The position numbers and the translations under genes are program-made. From Panorpa germanica (taxonomy: Eukaryota > Arthropoda > Insecta > Mecoptera > Panorpidae): a DNA stretch of 64,000 bases. Location: assembly GCA_963678705.1 (NCBI GenBank), contig OY783206.1, forward strand, positions 17,867,807 to 17,931,806, given 5' to 3'. Numbering within the stretch: the first letter of the stretch is position 1; the number at the start of each line of letters is the position of its first letter. This document shows, piece by piece, positions 11,114-22,546 of the stretch. The notes under the pieces are model-generated. The model made no database searches. It was not told the origin of the DNA and saw nothing but the letters and a program-made list of their open reading frames with translations.

Positions 11114-12672
11114 TATTAATTGTTATAAGTGATTAGGTGAACAATATATGCGGTTTTCTTGGAAATAGTGATTGATCGTTCATGAACATACAATGGTAAC
11201 AAACAAATGGTAAGTAAGTAGGCATAAGTACAAGTATGTACATGAGATATTTATAGAAATTCAGTGTGCCTTTAATAATGTCTGGTGGCCAAGTAAACTT
11301 CAAAGAATTAGACCGGCAAAAACCTCTAGGTACGTCTACTGCGCTATGGAGAACTATTTTTATTGTCGAACATTAATTTTACAAACCGATTACCGTTCCA
11401 TAAAAAGGCAACTATCTAAAGGTTGTCCTCAGCGATCTGTAATGGGGCCTGAGCTCTGGAACATGGTATTCGACGAGAACTGTGTTTCTCACTCAAAAGG
11501 TTGTGTAAACGTATGTTTTGCAAACGACAATGTGATCCTTATCGGTGCAAATAGTACAGAAAAACTAGAAAGCCGTTCTCGACCTGCTATAGATAAAATC
11601 TGTAGTTTCTTGAAGCTACAAAGCTACGAAACAAATACGGTAACAACGAATGATAAACTTGTAACACACCTTGCGCGTGTCACAAGGACGGAATGAAGCT
11701 TAAACTCGGCAACTATGCCGACACTATACAAGGGGACATTTATGCCAATGGTTGTGTGTTGTGCTTCGGCATGGTATTACAGGATCAATCTTCCAGATCT
11801 TTTATGCAAAGAACTATGTTATTGACGATGACGCGTTGTTGCAGAACTGTATCTACAGAAGTGGTGCAGGTGATATTGGGGACAATTCCTTTAGATTTAA
11901 AAATCACTCATGCACTCACACAAGTACAAATTACGCTAGAAATGAAAAAATCAAATTTTGATGATTTAAAATTAATGCGGCTATAGGATAAAAGTCTGGA
12001 GACGATACCAAATATATTGCAAAAGTGATGAATGCATATATGCATAAGCTCTGGCAAGACAGATCGGACCTAATACAGAAAGGAAGACCTACGTATTGGT
12101 TTACAAGGACATTAATATTGCTTTGCAACACAAGTGGTTCCTATTTACTATGTGTGTGATCGGCTCCTGCTACTTTAGGTGAAAAAAGTGATTAAAAGTA
12201 AGAAATTAGTTACGGAACAAAATTAAATAAATTATATGAATACTTTTTCAAACGAAAAGTATTTAAGTTTGTTTTAAATTTGTGTTAATTTACCCTAAAC
12301 AAAGTGTTTTTACAAATGTTTGACAGTTGGAAACCAGTGTTAAAAACGAATTTTTCATTACGCGTACACGCGGTCTTATAAACATAACCTCAAAATTGTA
12401 ACTTTGATGTTTGATATAAGACATTAATAAATGCGATAGACAAAAAAGTGATAATAATTAGGTTAGTGTTAGTGCTAAAACATCAAGTGGTTAAGAAATT
12501 CAAGAAATCTGTAGAGCTATATAAGGAATACCTCATATAAACACTACAAATATACGGAAGACAAAAGGTTGCCGCCCACTATCAAGTAAGTCGATTAACA
12601 TTAACTATAAATAATATTAAAACATAAGAATTAGTTTAAAATATATGCGTGTTTTAAATAATAAAGAGAGTG
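11114..12672 (+). repeat. Monomer 8, type e, 28 bases short
   Basis: Type e is marked by AAGTAAACTTCAAAG, AACTATTTTTATTG, AGGGGACATTTATG and GAAATGAAAAAATC. Twenty-eight bases are missing near 11977, between direct repeats of TTAATGCG, as expected from slippage or a short-range exchange. Confidence 0.95.
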
Positions 12673-14258
12673 TATTAATTGTTATAAGTGATTAGGTGAA
12701 CAATATATGCGGTTTTCTTAGAAATAGTGATTGATCGTTCATGAACATACAATGGTAACAAACAAATGGTAAGTAAGTAGGCATAAGTACAAGTATGTAC
12801 ATGAGATATTTATAGAAATTCAGTGTGCCTTTGATAATGTCTGGTGGCTAAGTGACCATCAAAGAATTAGACCGGCAAAAACCTCTAGGTACGTCTACTG
12901 CGCTTTGGAGAACTATTTTCATTGTCGAACATTCATTTTACAAACCGATTACCGTTCCATGAAAAGGCAACTATCTAAAGGTTATCCTCAGCGATTTGTA
13001 ATGGGGCCTGAGGTCTGGAACATGGTATTCGACGAGAACTGTGTTTCTCACTCGAAAGGTTGTGTAAACGTATGTTTTGCCAACGACAATGTGATCCTTA
13101 TCGGTGCAAATAGTACAGAAAAACTAGAAAGCCGTTCTCGACCTGCTATAGATAAAATCTGTAGTTTCTTGAAGCTACGAAGCTACAAAACAAATACGGT
13201 AACAACGAATGATAAACTTGTAACACACCTTGCGCGTGTCACAAGGACGGAATGAAGCTTAAACTCGGCAACTATGCTGACACTATACAAGGGGGAATTT
13301 ATGCCAATGGTTGTGTATTGTGCTTCGGCATGGTATTACAGGATCAATCTTTCATATCTGCCATGCAAAGAACTATGTTATTGTCGATGACGCGTTGTTG
13401 CAGAACTGTATCTACAGAAGTGGTGCATGTGATATTGGGGACAATTCCTTTAGATTTAAATATCACTCATGCACTTACTTAAGTTAAAATTACGCTTGAA
13501 CTGAAAAAATAAAATTTTGATGATTTAAAATTAATGCGACAAATTTCGAGGATTTAAAGATAATGCGGCTGTAGGATAAAAGTCTGGAGACGATACCAAA
13601 TATATTGCCAAAGTGATGAATGCATATATGCATAAGCTCTGGCAAGACAGATCGGACTTAATACAAAAAGGAAGACCTACGTATTGGTTTACAAGGACGT
13701 TAATATTGCTTTGCAACACAAGTGGTTCCTATCTACTATGTGTGTGATCGGCTCCTGCTACTTTAGGTGAAAAAAGTGATTAAAAGTAAGAAACTAATTA
13801 CGGAACAAAATTAAATAAATTATATGAATACTTTTTCAAACGAAAAGTATTTAAGTTTGTTTTAAATTTGTGTTAATTTACCCTAAACAAAGTGTTTTTA
13901 CAAAAGTTTGAAAGTTGGAAACCAGTATTAAAACGAATTTTTCATTACGCGTACACGCAGTCCTATAAACATAACCTTAAAATTGTAACTTTGATGTTTG
14001 ATATAAGACATTAATAAGTGCGATAGACAAAAAAAGTGATAATAATTAGGTTAGTGTTAGTGCTAAAACATCAAGTGGTTAAGAAATTCAAGAAATCTGA
14101 AGAGCTATATAAGGAAGACCTCATATAAACACTACAAATATACGGAAGACAAAGGTTGCCGCCCACTATCAAGTAAGTCGATTAACATTAACTATAAATA
14201 ATATTAAAACATAAGAATTAGTTTATATAAATGCGTGTTTTAAATAATAAAGAGAGTG
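12673..14258 (+). repeat. Monomer 9, type d
   Basis: Carries the type d marks of copy 7. Its motif C region (GACAATGTGATC...AAAAACTAG) matches type e, suggesting local conversion. Confidence 0.95.
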
Positions 14259-15845
14259 TATTAATTGTTATAAGTGATTAAGTAAACAATATATGCGGTT
14301 TTCTTGGAAATAGTGATTGATCGTTCATGAACATTTAATGGTAACAAACAAATAATAAGTAAGTAGGCATAAGTACAAGTATGTACATGAGATATTTATA
14401 GAAATTCAGTGTGCCTTTAATAATGTCTGGTGGCCAAGTAAACTTCAAAGAATTAGACCGGCAAAAACCTCTAGGTACGTCTACTGCGCTATGGAGAACT
14501 ATTTTTATTGTCGAACAATAATTTTACAAACCGATTACCGTTCCACAAAAAGACAACTATCTAAAGGTTGTCCTCAGCGATCTGTAATGGGGCCTGAGCT
14601 CTGGAACATGGTATTCGACGAGAACTGTGTTTCTCACTCGAAAGGTTGTGTAAACGTATGTTTTGCCAACGACAATGTGATCCTTATCGGTGCAAATAGT
14701 ACAGAAAAACTAGAAAGCCGTTCTCGACCTGCTATAGATAAAATCTGTAGTTTCTTGAAGCTACAAAGCTACGAAACAAATACGGTAACAACGAATGATA
14801 AACTTGTAACACACCTTGCGCGTGTCACAAGGACGGAATGAAGCTTAAACTCGGCAACTATGCCGACACTATACAAGGGGACATTTATGCCAATGGTTGT
14901 GTGTTGTGCTTCGGCATGGTATTACAGGATCAATCTTCCAGATCTTTTATGCAAAGAACTATGTTATTGACGATGACGCGTTGTTGCAGAACTGTATCTA
15001 CAGAAGTGGTGCAGGTGATATTGGGGACAATTCCTTTAGATTTAAAAATCACTCATGCACTTACACAAGTACAAATTACGCTAGAAATGAAAAAATCAAA
15101 TTTTGATGATTTAAAATTAATGCTACAAATTTCGAGGATTCAAAGTTAATGCGGCTATAGGATAAAAGTCTGGAGACGATACCAAATATATTGCCAAAGT
15201 GATGAATGCATATATGCATAAGCTCTGGCAAGACAGATCGGACCTAATACAGAAAGGAAGACCTACGTATTGGTTTACAAGGACGTTAATATTGCTTTGC
15301 AACACAAGTGGTTCCTATCTACTATGTGTGTGATCGGCTCCTGCTACTTTAGGTGAAAAAAGTGATTAAAAGTAAGAAATTAGTTACGGAACAAAATTAA
15401 ATAAATTATATGAATACTTTTTCAAACGAAAAGTATTTAAGTTTGTTTTAAATTTGTGTTAATTTACCCTAAACAAAGTGTTTTTACAAAAGTTTGACAG
15501 TTGGAAACCAGTGTTAAAAACGAATTTTTCATTACGCGTACACGCGGTCTTATAAACATAACCTCAAAATTGTAACTTTGATGTTTGATATAAGACATTA
15601 ATAAATGCGATAGACAAAAAAGTGATAATAATTAGGTTAGTGTTAGTGCTAAAACATCAAGTGGTTAAGAAATTTAAGAAATCTGTAGAGCTATATAAGG
15701 AATACCTCATATAAACACTACAAATATACTGAAGACAAAAGGTTGCCGCCAACTATCAAGTAAGTCGATTAACATTAACTATAAATAATATTAAAACATA
15801 AGAATTAGTTTATATAAATGCGTGTTTTAAATAATAAAGAGAGTG
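14259..15845 (+). repeat. Monomer 10, type e
   Basis: Carries the type e marks of copy 8 but without its 28-base deletion, so copy 8 lost those bases after the e type formed. Confidence 0.95.
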
Positions 15846-16371
15846 TATTAATTGTTATAAGTGATTAGGTGAACAATATATGCGGTTTTCTTAGAAATAG
15901 TGATTGATCGTTCATGAACATACAATGGTAACAAACAAATGGTAAGTAAGTAGGCATAAGTACAAGTATGTACATGAGATATTTATAGAAATTTAGTGTG
16001 CCTTTGATAATGTCTGGTGGCTAAGTGACCATCAAAGAATTAGACCGGCAAAAACCTCTAGGTACGTCTACTGCGCTTTGGAGAACTATTTTCATTGTCG
16101 AACATACATTTTACAAACCGATTACCGTTCCATGAAAAGGCAACTATCTAAAGGTTATCCTCAGCGATTTGTAATGGAGCCTGAGCTCTGGAGTATGGTA
16201 TTTGACGAGAACTGTGTTTCTCACTCGAAAGGTTTTGTAAACGTATGTTTTGCCAATGATAATGTGATCCTTATCGGTGCAAATAGTACAGAACAACTAG
16301 AAAGCCGTTCTCGACCTGCTATAGATAAAATCTGTAGTTTCTTGAAGCTACGAAGCTACAAAACAAATACG

Positions 16372-16376
16372 GTAAC
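16372..16376 (+). repeat. Target site duplication GTAAC, left copy
   Basis: GTAAC precedes the 5' LTR. Uninterrupted monomers read ACGGTAACAACGAATG here, with a single GTAAC. Confidence 0.95.
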
Positions 16377-16567
16377 TGGTTAATTTTAGAACACACATTT
16401 TGCTCCTTTAAGCAGCAAAATGTTGCCAAATTTATTTATTCTAACGTATTTGTCAAATTTCAAATTATTTATTGTTTTGTGACAAATTCATTTATATTTG
16501 CGCCACCAGAGATCTCTTTTATCAACCAGATTACAGCTGGTCACAATCCCTTCCCCTTTTGCTGATC

Positions 16568-16594
16568 TATATAAGTGACTGCGCTGTTATCAGT
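16568..16594 (+). promoter_or_regulatory. LTR core promoter: TATATAAG and TCAGT initiator
   Basis: TATATAAG lies at 16568-16575 and TCAGT, the arthropod initiator consensus, at 16590-16594. The spacing (about 24 bases to the A of CAGT) is slightly short for a TATA-Inr pair but plausible. The same pair recurs in the 3' LTR. Confidence 0.6.
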
Positions 16595-16823
16595 GCTGCT
16601 CTGTACATTTTATTAGTCGCTCTTTACGCTCGTCTCTTTACTATTTATTAGTTGCTTTACTAGCTACTCGGCTCTTTACTAGTATAGCTCTTTACTAGAC
16701 TAAGATGCTCTTACTACTTGTTACTTTGTCATTATCTATATTTAGTTATATTTATTATTAGTTATATTTTAAGTGTTAATTATTATTTATTGTTATTCAA
16801 AACTTGTGATTTAAATTAGATCC

Positions 16824-16829
16824 AATAAA
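16824..16829 (+). terminator. Poly(A) signal AATAAA in the 5' LTR
   Basis: A canonical hexamer 447 bases into the LTR, downstream of the promoter pair. The equivalent site in the 3' LTR is at 21313-21318 and would end the element's transcript. Confidence 0.5.
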
Positions 16830-16977
16830 CAAGTGAATCGTTATATAAAATTTAAGTGAAGATCTTTAATTTCCTGTGCTTGCCCCTCAAGAATTGTCAA
16901 CCAAGCGTAGTGCTGAAAATACGCACGATCTGCTTAGTAACATTTGGTCCTTCAAGGCCAGATACTACTTCTTAACA

Positions 16978-17240
16978 TTTGATCCGTTCGAGCCGGATAC
17001 CGGATTTTGGAGTTGAAAATTAATCCTAAACCAGCGCATCAGTAGATAAGGTTTCAGCAGAACATCCATCTACATTTAGTCCTGATCGAGTCGGATGCTG
17101 GATTTTAAATCATCTTACAATTGATCGAAGACCAGCGCATCATCCAACACGATATCTTCAGGACAAGCATCTACATCAGGTCCTTCGAGCTAAAAAGCGG
17201 ATGTCTGAAGATCACTTCATCAGAGCCGCATCGCACCTGT
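16978..17240 (+). repeat. Leader of the LTR element: primer-binding region and degenerate tandem repeats
   Basis: The region begins right after the 5' LTR with TTTGATCCGTTCGAGCCGGA. Related segments follow at roughly 100-base steps (TTTAGTCCTGATCGAGTCGG, then CAGGTCCTTCGAGC). Each of the first two is followed by a CCAGCGCATCA motif and then AACATCCATCTACA or CAAGCATCTACA. The end of the LTR carries a similar TTTGGTCCTTCAAGGCCAGA. GGTCCTTCGAGCCGGA-like sequence after the LTR is, as I recall, common in insect BEL/Pao elements; I could not identify the primer tRNA. Confidence 0.6.
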
Positions 17241-19302
17241 TCTTGCCGAAACTGATCCACGAAATTCTCGTCAATCCTGCACAGAAGATCTTCACCCAGA
17301 TGTCCACCTCATCACTCAAGGAGCACCACTAAGTCTTCATCAGCAACGATGCTAGATTCAGATCACCCCTGAGCACATCCACGCTGCAATTTGACTTCTT
17401 TGGTAAATAGTTCTTTCCTTTTTCTAAATCCTTTCCTATTAATGTTGCATCTGCATCAAATAAGAAGCATTTTCACAGTATTCACTTTAATCTCGCGCAC
17501 TTAATTATTTCTTTACATAGACTATTGATTTTGACTATTTTTGTAACTTTGTATTGTAGCCCGATACAATCTGTGATTGTATTCGTATTTTGTGAATGGC
17601 ACTCCTTAGAATGATTAATGGCCTCTTTGCGTCTAATTCTAAATCATTCACAATCCACAAGTAAGCATTTCTCAAAATATAGATCTTCTAATACTGCATC
17701 TTATGTCCACCGGCGACAGATCGTTTAGATTTTACTATTTTTGGATGCATACTACCTTAACACTGTACGTCATTTTTAATGCGATCAGTTTTTTTACCGC
17801 TGAAGTTAAATATTTCTACAAACAAGTCACCCCTGTAAGTAAAATATTCATACGACCAGCTCCGATGATTACGTCATCAATTCACATCACATTATATTAC
17901 TGCAACTTAAATATCTTTTACCCCTGTAAAATATTCATAGTACCAGTAATTCACCCGCTTAAGTATTATATCTGCACATGTAGATTGTAATCTATGCGCG
18001 AACATCCACACACAAATTATTGCATCTCCAATAGATTGTAATAATTGTTCAAATATACACATTATTTGTCGCATACAAATCTACAAATACACATCGGTAT
18101 TTGTTACAAATAGCATTTAGGCTAAGATAATTACGTTATCACCCACAATAGTTAGAACACGTCTAGCTACAAGCATAAAAATATCATTTATTTTATGTCA
18201 ACACATTCATCACATTAATTAATATCAGTAATCCATGCTCACTTTACACATACACATTTTAGCTGTAAGTAAGACATCCTACTGTCAAGAGTCATATCTC
18301 CATATGATATACTTATGAGCATAAATACGAGTACCATTTGCATTACATAAAATAGCATATACAATTATTAAGTTTTAGATTTTTAATATTAAATTAATTA
18401 CGTTATTTTAATTGTTCAAATTTATTCATAATTGTAACTTCGCTAATCTATTCACCAATAGAATTTATGTAAACAAAGCCCACAACTACAAACATTTTAC
18501 AAAATCATTATTTGTACAATAGCTATAAGAATTCTTTTCAAAATTAACTAAATCATTGTAAACACTCGGTAACCTTGGTTCTAATTTGAAAATAATAGTT
18601 CTTTTATACTGCTAATCTTAACGATTATTCAATTTGATTTATTTGTTTCAAAAATATTTTATTTTCATCATTTAAACTAATTATAATTTGTTCAAGTACC
18701 CAGCAAATAGATTTTGTAAAGATTGTAACAACATTTTGGTAATTTATATTTTGGATTTTACTTTATTAATTCATCAACAAATCAATTGAACTTGTATTCC
18801 AAACAATTGATTATCTTTGTTCTACTATTCAACATTCAGTTTACTTTCATTACTTAGAAACACTTTTATAATATTTAATTGTTACATTTTCAAATAACTT
18901 AACCTTTTGTGTTTGTACAAATGTTATTTTGAATACCGAAATTAAATAATTTATAAATATTACTCAAATCATTTGTTATCATGATCAAAATTAACTGAAA
19001 AAGTTAATATTTTAACCAATCGTTTACCCGTCATACAGGTTTAGTTTCCACTTGAAACTCGATTGTTAAAATAAATCAAGCGTTCCTAGCTTACTTCAAG
19101 TAACAATAGATTGAATATTTCCACCGAAATATAGTTTCCTAACTTTGAAATTCTAACACCATGCTTCCGTTAAAATATTCGCATCACATACATAATACCA
19201 AATTATTGTACTTGCGATATCCATTACGTACACTAAGCAACGGTTAAAATAATTGTTATTTTAATATTTATCACAAAATTAATTTAGATCACCATCTACA
19301 TT
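17241..19302. other. AT-rich untranslated internal region of the LTR element
   Basis: About 2.1 kb with no supported coding sequence. A 95-codon frame at 17703-17990 has no recognisable motif. Visible structures are an inverted repeat ATACAATC-TGT-GATTGTAT near 17567-17585, and two near copies of ACCCCTGTAA...AATATTCATA...ACCAG at about 17829-17862 and 17919-17945. The rest is low-complexity AT sequence. Confidence 0.6.
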
Positions 19303-20616
19303 ATGGATTTAAAGCGATTAAATGCTCAGGCTCACTCCCACAAAGCCAACCTACACATTTATTACAAAAGTGTTCATAGGATTATCGCTAACAATCTTAC
19401 ATCTCTCAGCATATCAGAACTTATAGTATGCAAAAGGCATTTTGACCCTCTACTTGAGTCTTTTATTGAGACATGTAACCACATGAAAACTCTATTATGC
19501 AATGATCCACAACGTATTTCGCAAATATGTAAAGAGATTAAAGCATTTAGAATGAAATATTTAACAATCATGTCGATTATTGATATCGTACTTTTATCAC
19601 CTAATTCAAAATTTGATTTGACATACACACCACAAACGTCTGATATCGATTTATCAAATTTCATTATACCAGATTTTAATGGAGACATGCAATCATGGCC
19701 TTTATTTAAAACTCAGTTTGAAAATCTTGTGCACTGTCAAGATATATTTGATGAACTTGATAAACTACGTTTGTTAGAGATCTATCTAACAGACATAGCT
19801 CAGACTACACTTAAGAATGCAAATCACGGTTTGGAATGTTACTCATCTTTATGGACCTCACTGCTATCAGAATTTGATAAACCTAAGTCAACCACACAAA
19901 GTATAAACACTTGCAATGCTCAAGCTGTATCTGATTCGGAATTACTACCATCTGTAATCCTACCTAAGGAAACAGACAGTAATAATTTAGACCCACATCA
20001 TATTTCTGTAAAGCATGACATCAGTGATCACAAATCCAAACAAAACGTTTTAGATTCTGCATTGATTTCCACATCCAATCACACAAATACGGAAAAGACA
20101 AATGAACGAAAAATGTATTCACCCATACATGAGTGCCGTTTGGACATACCCTTTACTTTGCCATTAATGAAAGAAGTGACGTATCAAGGAAATTCTTACT
20201 TGAATAGAATTGTTTTTTCGGAGACGAAAGAGAAAATTATTTATTCTATGGAAACGCCTAGCATCGTGATACAATCTCTCAACAAAGTCATTAGGAAGTC
20301 AAGGTCAATACTCGTCTCTTTCATTCTGTCGTTTCACTTTATGTTTTCAAAGCCGTCTGCTTCAAAACATCCCGCTTTCTTAGCAACTTGGGAATCTTAC
20401 GTTCGAGTCACTAAAAGCCATCAGCTAAAAATTCCTAGTAATTCTTTGTATTTACTTGTGAAGATGTTTCTTAAGTTGACCTCTGCAATGTACATTGTTC
20501 CCTCTCTACACCCTCGTATATCCTCACCCCTATACACTCTACATCCCTTCTTTTCGAGACCTTTTACCAAAAAGCAGTCACTTCGCTTACTACAGTCTAC
20601 GGAAATATGGATCTAG
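19303..20616 (+). CDS. gag: Gag-like ORF of the BEL/Pao-like element
   Basis: An ATG frame of 437 codons. Residues ~1-110 are mostly helical-looking and basic, as at the start of BEL/Pao Gag. Residues ~118-175 (IIPDFNGDMQSWPLFKTQFE, then a DELDKLRLLEIYL segment) resemble the DUF1759 region of BEL/Pao Gag. These proteins form the particle that packages element RNA in the cytoplasm. Residues ~190-280 are polar and serine/threonine-rich. The tail from ~290 on is not recognisable as Gag, protease or polymerase. I see no zinc knuckle (CCHC). The frame is followed by only ~250 bases before the 3' LTR, so no pol is encoded. It is treated as a fossil part of a defective element; whether it is expressed is unknown. 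Confidence 0.65.
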   Translation: MDLKRLNAQAHSHKANLHIYYKSVHRIIANNLTSLSISELIVCKRHFDPLLESFIETCNHMKTLLCNDPQRISQICKEIKAFRMKYLTIMSIIDIVLLSPNSKFDLTYTPQTSDIDLSNFIIPDFNGDMQSWPLFKTQFENLVHCQDIFDELDKLRLLEIYLTDIAQTTLKNANHGLECYSSLWTSLLSEFDKPKSTTQSINTCNAQAVSDSELLPSVILPKETDSNNLDPHHISVKHDISDHKSKQNVLDSALISTSNHTNTEKTNERKMYSPIHECRLDIPFTLPLMKEVTYQGNSYLNRIVFSETKEKIIYSMETPSIVIQSLNKVIRKSRSILVSFILSFHFMFSKPSASKHPAFLATWESYVRVTKSHQLKIPSNSLYLLVKMFLKLTSAMYIVPSLHPRISSPLYTLHPFFSRPFTKKQSLRLLQSTEIWI

Positions 20617-20865
20617 CAGTTACTTCATCAGCAAGTTTGTCATCACCATGCAACTTCAACATTACTGATAATATGAAGACTTGGAGACAGAACACCAGAT
20701 CTTCCACTCACATAAGTGCAGAAGCGCACTCTATTAGAATTTATTATATAGTTATAAGTTTTGTATGTAAAATGTTTACTTGTAATTTTATTTTAATGAA
20801 TTCTTTATTCACTACATGTTGACCCAATTCGTTTATATAAATGAATTTCGTCACCGCCGGGAGCA
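20617..20865. other. 3' untranslated part of the LTR element with polypurine tract
   Basis: A short stretch between the gag-like frame and the 3' LTR. It ends in CACCGCCGGGAGCA. GGGAGCA (20859-20865) abutting the TG of the LTR is the likely plus-strand priming tract. The 71-codon frame overlapping the region has no recognisable motif. Confidence 0.65.
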
Positions 20866-21466
20866 TGGTTAATTTTAGAACACACATTTTGCTCCTTTAA
20901 GCAGCAAAATGTTGCCAAATTTATTTATTCTAACGTATTTGTCAAATTTCAAATTATTTATTGTTTTGTGACAAATTCATTTATATTTGCGCCACCAGAG
21001 ATCTCTTTTATCAACCAGATTACAGCTGGTCACAATCCCTTCCCCTTTTGCTGACCTATATAAGTGACTGCGCTGTTATCAGTGCTGCTCTGTACATTTT
21101 ATTAGTCGCTCTTTACGCTCGTCTCTTTACTATTTATTAGTTGCTTTACTAGCTACTCGGCTCTTTACTAGTATAGCTCTTTACTAGACTAAGATGCTCT
21201 TACTACTTGTTACTTTGTCATTATCTATATTTAGTTATATTTATTATTAGTTATATTTTAAGTGTTAATTATTATTTATTGTTATTCAAAACTTGTGATT
21301 TAAATTAGATCCAATAAACAAGTGAATCGTTATATAAAATTTAAGTGAAGATCTTTAATTTCCTGTGCTTGCCCCTTAAGAATTGTCAACCAAGCGTAGT
21401 GCTGAAAATACGCACGATCTGCTTAGTAACATTTGGTCCTTCAAAGCCAGATACTACTTCTTAACA
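20866..21466 (+). repeat. 3' LTR of the BEL/Pao-like element
   Basis: A 601-base copy of 16377-16977 with about three mismatches. TATATAAG lies at 21057-21064, TCAGT at 21079-21083 and AATAAA at 21313-21318. It ends in TTAACA directly before the second GTAAC. Confidence 0.95.
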
Positions 21467-21471
21467 GTAAC
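21467..21471 (+). repeat. Target site duplication GTAAC, right copy
   Basis: GTAAC followed by AACGAATGATAAAC, which resumes the monomer at exactly the point it was broken. Confidence 0.95.
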
Positions 21472-22546
21472 AACGAATGATAAACTTGTAACACACCTTG
21501 CGCGTGTCACAAGGACGGAATGAAGCTTAAACTCGGCAACTATGCCGACACTATACAAGGGGGAATTTATGCCAGTAGTTGTGTATTGTGCTTCGGCATG
21601 GTATTACAGGATCAATCTTTCATATCTTCCATGCAAAGAACTATGTTGTTGTCGATGACGCGTTGTTGCAGAACTGTATCTACAGAAGTGGTGCAGGTGA
21701 TATTGGGGACAATTCCTTTAAATTTAAATATCACTCATGCACTTACTTAAGTTAAAATTACGCTTGAACTGAAAAAATAAAACTTTGATGATTTAAAATT
21801 AATGCGACAAATTTCGAGGATTTAAAGATAATGCGGCTGTAGGATAAAAGTCTGGAGACGATACCAAATATATTGCCAAAGTGATGAATGCATATATGCA
21901 TAAGCTCTGGCAAGACAGATCGGACTTAATACAAAAAGGAAGACCTACGTATTGGTTTAAAAGGACGTTAATATTGCTTTGCAACACAAGTGGTTCCTAT
22001 CTACTATGTGTGTGATCGGCTCCTGCTACTTTAGGTGAAAAAAGTGATTAAAAGTAAGAAATTAATTACGAAACAAAATTAAATAAATTATATGAATACT
22101 TTTTCAAACGAAAAGTATTTAAGTTTGTTTTAAATTTGTGTTAATTTACCCTAAACAAAGTGTTTTTACAAAAGTTTGACAGTTGGAAACCAGTGTTAAA
22201 ACGAATTTTTCATTACGCGTGCACGCAGTCCTATAAACATAACCTTAAAATTGTAACTTTGATGTTTGATATAAGACATTAATAAGTAAGATAGACAAAA
22301 AAAGTGATAATAATTAGGTTAGTGTTAGTGCTAAAACATCAAGTGGTTAAGAAATTCAAGAAATCTGTAGAGCTATATAAGGAAGACCTCATATAAACAC
22401 TACAAATATACGGAAGACAAAAGGTTTCCGCTCACTATCAAGTAAGTCGATTAACATTAACTATAAATAATATTTATTATTTATTATTTATAATAACATT
22501 TATAATTAGTTTATATAAATGCGTGTTTTAAATAATAAAGAGAGTG

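Larger units (their letters stand above)
16377..16977 (+). repeat. 5' LTR of the BEL/Pao-like element
   Basis: This 601-base direct repeat (TGGTTAATTTT...CTTCTTAACA) matches 20866-21466 with no length change and about three mismatches. It holds a TATA box, a TCAGT initiator and an AATAAA signal in the order expected of U3-R-U5. Confidence 0.95.
16377..21466 (+). mobile_element. BEL/Pao-like LTR retrotransposon, defective, no pol seen
   Basis: The element is 5,090 bases. It has 601-base direct LTRs starting TG and ending CA, a 5-base target duplication GTAAC on each side, a leader region, a gag-like frame on the + strand and a purine-rich tract before the 3' LTR. BEL/Pao is supported by a gag segment resembling the DUF1759 region (IPDFNGDMQSWPLFKTQFEN), the CCGCCGGGAGCA|TG join at the 3' LTR, the TTCGAGCCGGA motif after the 5' LTR, and the 5-base target duplication. 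Protease, reverse transcriptase, RNase H and integrase are not seen in the 3.9 kb internal region, so it is a broken, non-autonomous copy with one large loss. The two LTRs differ at about three sites (~0.5%), so the insertion is recent. Confidence 0.9.
15846..22546 (+). repeat. Monomer 11, type d, split by a BEL/Pao element
   Basis: The left part is 15846-16376 and the right part 21467-22546. Without the element and one copy of GTAAC it would be about 1,606 bases. The ~20 extra bases are an AT-only expansion at about 22470-22500 (TATTTATTATTTATTATT-like). The insertion lies in the RT remnant, just after the motif C region. Confidence 0.95.

Noticed and set aside
1-16376. Telomeric TRAS/SART-type LINE array
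   Set aside because: These are also R1-clade, but no TTAGG/CCTAA telomeric repeats lie between or near the monomers.
17703-17990. 95-codon frame in the leader of the LTR element
   Set aside because: AT-rich, low-complexity, with no recognisable domain; the chance of such a frame in this composition is high.
20607-20822. 71-codon frame overlapping the end of the gag-like frame
   Set aside because: No match to protease, RT or any domain, and it runs into the region before the 3' LTR.
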